From NCBI GenBank assembly GCA_030066475.1, contig JASJBO010000218.1, positions 1 through 10,174 on the forward strand: a stretch of DNA of 10,174 bases. The letters run 5' to 3'. Source of the stretch: Myxococcota bacterium (lineage in GTDB: Bacteria > Myxococcota_A > UBA9160 > PR03). This document shows positions 7,495-10,174 of this stretch, piece by piece (within the stretch, counting starts at the first letter, position 1; each line of letters starts with the position of its first letter). The position numbers and the translations under genes were made by a program. The notes below the pieces were generated by a model. That model was not told where the DNA came from and ran no database searches. It saw nothing but the letters and a program-made list of their open reading frames with translations.

Positions 7495-7507
7495 GGATCG
7501 AATTCTA
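7495..7507 (-). promoter_or_regulatory. Possible leaderless promoter (-10 TAGAAT) of the six-gene operon
   Basis: On the minus strand TAGAAT (7507-7502) ends exactly 7 bases before the A of the ATG at 7494. Transcription from it would begin at or next to the start codon. No Shine-Dalgarno occurs between them, as expected for a leaderless mRNA. A weak -35 candidate (CCGACC, 7530-7525) lies 17 bases upstream. The AT-rich patch stands out in otherwise GC-rich DNA. Start-site mapping is not available, so this is an inference. Confidence 0.45.
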
Positions 7508-7601
7508 TCACGGTCGGGGTGCTGGGTCGGAAGGAGGCAGAGCCAACTCGGGTGCCTTCGCGCGAGGTTGCAGACGGAACATCCACGCCGCGGGACTACG
7601 G

Positions 7602-7637
7602 CGAGCGCGCGCATGGTGCGTTGCGCGAGCGCGCTCG
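7602..7637. repeat. Inverted repeat with a nested 12-bp palindrome
   Basis: The sequence cgagcgcgc (7602-7610) is complementary to gcgcgctcg (7629-7637), with 18 bases between. The right arm belongs to a perfect 12-base palindrome, cgagcgcgctcg (7626-7637). It lies between the divergent operon and the CofH-like fragment, so it could be an operator or a hairpin, but in DNA this GC-rich it may be chance. Confidence 0.25.
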
Positions 7638-7687
7638 TCCTGGCGGGCGACGACGGCTACGCGCGACCGCGCCCCGGCGGCTCGCGC

Positions 7688-7694
7688 GAGGAGG
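7688..7694 (+). promoter_or_regulatory. Strong Shine-Dalgarno before the CofH-like fragment
   Basis: GAGGAGG lies 4 bases before the ATG at 7699 and is the best ribosome binding site in the window. It shows that the fragment begins at a genuine gene start, although the gene is not complete here. The ATG overlaps a TGA in another frame (ATGA), a pattern typical of coupled genes in an operon. Confidence 0.55.
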
Positions 7695-7698
7695 CCGC

Positions 7699-7872
7699 AT
7701 GAGTCTCGAGCGACTCTTCTCCGACGTCTCGGCGCCCGTGGCGGACGCCCCCGACCGCGCGCTCTCGGGTCACGAGCTCGCGGTGGCCGACGCCGAGCTG
7801 CTGCTGGACGCGCAGGGCGCCGACCTGCTGGCCCTGATGCGCGCCGGCGACGTCCTCCCGGCGCGCCACCCG
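7699..7872 (+). pseudogene. N-terminal fragment of a CofH/FO-synthase-like radical SAM protein
   Basis: The first 58 codons resemble the N-terminal helical lead-in of CofH (FO synthase subunit 2, coenzyme F420 deazaflavin synthesis) and of the related MqnC. The matching pattern is an Asp-Arg-Ala-Leu-x-Gly-x-Glu-Leu helix (DRALSGHEL, 19-27), ADAELLLDAQGADLLALM (30-47), then a GDVLPARH (50-57) equivalent of the usual A-D-x-L-R-x-R-x. Resemblance stops at about residue 58, well before the Cys-x3-Cys-x2-Cys iron-sulfur motif, so no enzyme can be made. The frame stays open to 8127 by running into an unrelated SnoaL-like piece. Family assignment rests on a short stretch recalled by eye; MqnC or another relative is possible. 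Confidence 0.5.
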
Positions 7873-7911
7873 ACGCGTCCGACCGCTAGTGCATCGAGGT
7901 GCGGGAGCCGG

Positions 7912-8032
7912 TTCGAGCAGAACAAGGCGGTGGTCCGGGAGATGTGGGCGGCACTCGGCCGGTTCGACTTCGAGGCGCTGAAGAGCTGCCGCATCCCGAG
8001 GTCCACGACGACCCACCGAGGACGCGGGCGCC
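7912..8032 (+). pseudogene. Frameshifted N-terminal fragment of a SnoaL/NTF2-like protein
   Basis: In one plus frame, FEQNKAVVREMWAALGRFD (from 7912) is typical of the first helix of SnoaL-like/limonene-epoxide-hydrolase-type cone-fold proteins. It continues as FEALKSC and then breaks. The expected continuation HPEVHDD appears at 7992-8012 in a second frame, and TEDAGAR from about 8015 in a third. Each switch fits the loss of one base, around 7986-7991 and around 8009-8012. After about 8032 resemblance ends. It is therefore a broken gene piece, or a read with two sequencing errors. Catalytic role, if any, is lost; family members include enzymes and ligand-binding proteins. Confidence 0.5.
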
Positions 8033-8064
8033 CGGCTGCCGAGCCGGCGCTCACCCGGCTCCTG

Positions 8065-8226
8065 ACTGGCGATCTCGAGGCGCTTGAGCTCCGACCCGGC
8101 ACCGCCCGACAGCACCTCGGTGAGTGAGCCGCCCTCCAGGCCCTGCACCAGGCGCAGGTAGTGGGGAAGGGCCAGGCCCGAGGCGAGCAGGGCGACGCCG
8201 GCCAGCAGGATGGCCCGCCCGGGCAC
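8065..8226 (-). pseudogene. 5' part of a truncated signal-anchored protein
   Basis: Starting at GTG 8226, about 54 codons read like a genuine protein: VPGR, then a hydrophobic signal or anchor helix (AILLAGVALLASGLALP, 5-21), then HYLRLVQGLEGG and SLTEVLSGGAGSEL. AGAAGG lies 3 bases before the GTG and overlaps the methyltransferase stop codon (9-base gap), so it would be the next gene of that operon. From about codon 55 the composition turns arginine- and proline-rich, and the opposite strand instead carries the SnoaL-like remnant. The gene therefore seems cut at about 8065, although the frame formally stays open to 7657. I do not recognise the family. An exported or inner-membrane-anchored protein is all that can be said. 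Confidence 0.45.
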
Positions 8227-8234
8227 GCGCCTTC

Positions 8235-9911
8235 TCAGCGGGAGGCGGGGGGTCGCCTGGCCGCAGCCGCGTCTTCGCTTCGCTCGGCGCAGGCGATCAG
8301 GGACAGACCGCCGAGACGCGACAGGCCGTCCAGGCGCCGGACCACGGGCACCAGGGAGTCGTAGAGTGCCAGCGCGCGGGGGCTCAAGGATTCGCGCTTC
8401 TGTAGCTTGCCGGAGAACCACCAGCCCGGGATCGAGAAGGGGTTGAAGCGCCGCAGCAGGCGCACGCGGAAGCCCGCGCGCTCCAGGGACTCGCGCAGGC
8501 CCGCGCGCGTGTAGCGCCGCAGGTGTCCGTAGCGCCGGTCCAGGCTGCCGTAGAGACGCGGATGGTTCGGGACCTGGAGGATCACGCGCCCGCCCGGGGG
8601 CAGCAGCTCGTGGAAGGCGCGCAGGATCTCGTCGTCCCGCTCCAGGTGCTCCAGGACGTTCAGGCAGAGGATGGTGTCCACCTCGACGCCTTCAAGGGAG
8701 TAGGGCCGCTGCTCCAGGTCGAGCAGCCGGTAGTGCACGTTGGGGATCTCGCCGAAGCGCCGGCGCAGGCGCTCCAGGAGCGCGGGCTTGTACTCGGAGA
8801 GCACGAGCCGGTCGCAGCGTCCGATCAGGTGTTGGGAGACGACGCCGAAGCCGCTGCCCACCTCCAGCACCGAGCGTCCGAAGTGGGCGGAGATCAGGTC
8901 CGCCACCCAGCGGTAGTGGCGCGGCATGGCGCGGTCCAGCAGCTGTAGCTCGGCCATCAGCCTCTGGTCCAGCTCCGAGAGCTCCTCCTCCGGACCCGAC
9001 TGAATCAGCACGCCCCGTCGCCGGGCGAAGCTGATCATCTTGGTGCGCGGGTTGATCTGCAACTGCACGCCCCCGACGCCCAGCGCCTGGGCCGCGCGGC
9101 GCAGGCTGCCGAACACGGGGCGGTTGTAGAGCATCAGGCGCTCCAGCAGGAAGGCCAGTTCGAAGGTGTGGCCGATGGAGCGGATCTCGGTGGAATCGAA
9201 CCCGTGCTCGTCCAGGATGGCTGACAGGGTGCGGCGCCCGAAGAAGTAGAGGTGCTCCCGGGTGCGGCGGAAGTCCTCGAGGCGCGCACCCAACAGGCGG
9301 GAGGTGAAGCTCTCCGCGTCGGGAGTGGAGGTCACCAGGATCCCTCCCGGGGCGAGCGCGCGGTGGAGCTTCTCCAGGCAGGCGAAGGGGTCGCGGAGGT
9401 GCTCGATCACGTCGAACATCACTACGGCGTCGAAGCTCTCGGGCGCGAGATCCAGGTCCTCGAGGGCACCGTGCTCGATGGGAAAGGCGTACTTGCGGCG
9501 CAGCCGCTCCACGGCATAGCCGTTGAACTCGATGCCCGTGACCTGGAAGCCCTCCTCGAAGGCCTCGTCCAGGAAGTAGCCGAGGCCGCAGCCGACCTCG
9601 AGCAGCCTCGGCGAGTGCCGGGTCCGGGGCAGCCATGCCAGGATTTCACGGGCGAGCCGTGCGTACTGCCGCTGCTTGTTGGCGCGCTCGGCGATGTAGT
9701 CGGCGTAGCCGTAGAGCGTCGCGTTGGGGCCCTGCATGAATTCGGCGTTCTGGAAGTAGTCCGCCCCATATACCGCCGCGAAATCCACCGGGTCCGGCCT
9801 GGGGTGCAGGAAGAGCAGATCGCAGCCGGTGCACCGGATGATCTTGTCGCGGCCAAAGTCGTAGCGGACCCGCGCCTCGTGGGTCTTGCAGTGGGGGCAG
9901 GGGGCGTGCAT
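8235..9911 (-). CDS. Bifunctional protein with two class I SAM methyltransferase domains
   Basis: A 558-aa protein. It has an N-terminal zinc-finger pair (C5-x2-C8 and C27-x2-C30), then methyltransferase domain 1 with motif I LLEVGCGLGYFL (103-114), an acidic residue at E128 and FDAVVMFDVIEHLRDP (160-175). Domain 2 has VLEVGSGFGVVSQHL (348-362), acidic E373 and VDTILCLNVLEHLERD (411-426). A C-terminal region with GHLRRYTRAGLRESLERAGF (462-481) and NPFSIPGWW (490-498) resembles methyltransferases found beside glycosyltransferases. Both SAM sites look complete, so the protein may add two methyl groups, or one half may be structural. Zinc-finger methyltransferases of the first type often modify sugars (family knowledge). 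The ATG at 9911 has TAGACT 6 bases upstream and no Shine-Dalgarno. Leu CTG-GAG is frequent here and absent from the large carbamoyltransferase gene, hinting at a different origin. Confidence 0.88.
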   Translation of the reverse strand: MHAPCPHCKTHEARVRYDFGRDKIIRCTGCDLLFLHPRPDPVDFAAVYGADYFQNAEFMQGPNATLYGYADYIAERANKQRQYARLAREILAWLPRTRHSPRLLEVGCGLGYFLDEAFEEGFQVTGIEFNGYAVERLRRKYAFPIEHGALEDLDLAPESFDAVVMFDVIEHLRDPFACLEKLHRALAPGGILVTSTPDAESFTSRLLGARLEDFRRTREHLYFFGRRTLSAILDEHGFDSTEIRSIGHTFELAFLLERLMLYNRPVFGSLRRAAQALGVGGVQLQINPRTKMISFARRRGVLIQSGPEEELSELDQRLMAELQLLDRAMPRHYRWVADLISAHFGRSVLEVGSGFGVVSQHLIGRCDRLVLSEYKPALLERLRRRFGEIPNVHYRLLDLEQRPYSLEGVEVDTILCLNVLEHLERDDEILRAFHELLPPGGRVILQVPNHPRLYGSLDRRYGHLRRYTRAGLRESLERAGFRVRLLRRFNPFSIPGWWFSGKLQKRESLSPRALALYDSLVPVVRRLDGLSRLGGLSLIACAERSEDAAAARRPPASR

Positions 9912-9923
9912 CCGAGCAGTCTA
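9912..9923 (-). promoter_or_regulatory. Possible leaderless promoter (-10 TAGACT) of the tandem methyltransferase
   Basis: On the minus strand TAGACT (9923-9918) fits the TANNNT -10 pattern and ends 6 bases before the A of the ATG at 9911, with no Shine-Dalgarno between. I found no convincing -35 hexamer 16 to 18 bases upstream. The layout mirrors the operon promoter candidate at 7495-7507, which slightly raises confidence in both. Confidence 0.35.
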
Positions 9924-9948
9924 CGCCGCGTCGCGGGGCCACGCGACC

Positions 9949-10065
9949 GGCCGCGACGGCGCGCGTCGGGCGACCGATGATGCCGTCGATCTCCCCGATC
10001 TGGTAGCCGAGCGCGAGCAGCGCCTTCTGCGAGTCCGTCTTGAGGCGCGCGGCTGCGAGCTCGGA
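9949..10065 (-). pseudogene. Fragment of a peptidoglycan-binding (PG_binding_1-like) domain
   Basis: The minus frame reads SELAAARLKTDSQKAL then LALGYQIGEIDGIIGRPTRAV. The spacing LGY-x-x-G-x-x-DG-x-x-G-x-x-T-x-x-A is the signature of PG_binding_1 repeats found in cell-wall hydrolases and other envelope proteins. The frame then runs into arginine- and proline-rich noise before the methyltransferase start, and no start codon or full domain can be assigned. It looks like an internal piece of a lost gene. A short match of this kind could mislead. Confidence 0.4.
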
Positions 10066-10100
10066 CTGGTAGCCAATGAGGCCCGCGGATGGGGCGTCCA

Positions 10101-10174
10101 AGCTGCGATGCGCCCGGCGTCGTAGCCGAGGACGCGGCCCAGCACCTCCTCGCTGTGCTCGCCGACCGTGGGCG
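10101..10174 (-). pseudogene. C-terminal fragment of a class III CoA-transferase (CaiB/BaiF-like)
   Basis: From the window edge the minus frame reads PTVGEHSEEVLGRVLGYDAGRIAA, which closely matches the C-terminal GEHTxEVLxxxLGYdxxxIaaL ending of family III CoA-transferases. The expected final stretch (L-x-x-x-AGLIG) continues only after a frame change at about 10101, as DAPSAGLIGY. The gene end is therefore frameshifted and merges into the peptidoglycan-binding-like piece. The rest of the gene would lie beyond the window, so it cannot be said whether the upstream part is intact. Confidence 0.5.

Larger units (their letters stand above)
7495..8064. other. Region without an intact gene, holding plus-strand gene remnants
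   Basis: This stretch separates the operon from the tandem methyltransferase gene. Both strands have open frames because of the high GC content, but none gives a coherent full-length protein. Two recognisable pieces, a CofH-like start and a SnoaL-like start, sit on the plus strand and are listed separately. Bases 7511-7687 show no recognisable product. A short plus-strand frame ending GGSREEAA, with its TGA (7700-7702) overlapping the CofH-like ATG, could be the tail of another lost gene, but I do not recognise it. Confidence 0.5.

Noticed and set aside
7657..8064. Continuation of the signal-anchored ORF to a stop at 7657
   Set aside because: Residues beyond about 54 are Arg, Glu and Gln-rich noise antisense to recognisable plus-strand fragments.
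7699..8127. 142-codon plus-strand open frame as one intact gene
   Set aside because: Its first 58 residues look CofH-like and its middle SnoaL-like, with the SnoaL-like part frameshifted, so it is a chance join of fragments.
1..10174. CRISPR array, tRNA, rRNA, riboswitch or insertion sequence
   Set aside because: I saw no regularly spaced repeats, no cloverleaf or ribosomal signature, no conserved aptamer pattern and no transposase motif. Absence by eye is not proof.

Overview
The window is very GC-rich (roughly 70% by eye). Almost every convincing gene lies on the minus strand, so functional order runs from high to low coordinates. Gene families and fragments (carbamoyltransferase/DUF5989/SxtJ trio, CofH-like, SnoaL-like and class III CoA-transferase pieces) suggest an uncultured, high-GC bacterium of the kind once lumped as Deltaproteobacteria (Myxococcota or related lineages). 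This placement is an inference and is weak.

Region 1 (about 7510 down to 54) looks like one self-contained operon of six tightly packed minus-strand genes. They are a TMTC-like GT-C membrane glycosyltransferase with a helical TPR-like tail, an acyltransferase-3 (OafA-like) membrane protein, a membrane-anchored SGNH-hydrolase-like protein, a 72-aa DUF5989 protein, a 938-aa fusion of an O-carbamoyltransferase with a SAM methyltransferase, and an SxtJ-family membrane protein. Two junctions are GTGA stop/start overlaps and the other gaps are 13 to 51 bases. A possible leaderless promoter precedes the first gene and a 9-bp GC-rich hairpin follows the last stop codon. Together the genes look like a system that builds or decorates a cell-surface or secreted glycan or small molecule with sugar, acyl, carbamoyl and methyl groups. 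The product cannot be read from the sequence.

Region 2 (about 7510 to 8065) holds no intact gene. It contains plus-strand remnants: the start of a CofH-like protein behind a strong Shine-Dalgarno sequence, then the start of a SnoaL/NTF2-like protein interrupted by two frameshifts.

Region 3 (about 8065 to 9923) carries a minus-strand gene for a 558-aa protein with two methyltransferase domains and an N-terminal zinc finger. It is followed by the first ~54 codons of a signal-anchored protein that appears cut off at about 8065. Both use Leu CTG, especially CTG-GAG, far more than the region 1 genes do, which suggests a different origin.

Region 4 (9924 to 10174) again contains only fragments on the minus strand: a peptidoglycan-binding-like motif and, at the window edge, the C-terminal end of a class III CoA-transferase. 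Regions 2 and 4 together look like a broken patchwork around region 3. Either an island landed in decaying DNA or the assembly is chimeric, and read data would decide. No tRNA, rRNA, CRISPR array or intact mobile element was seen.
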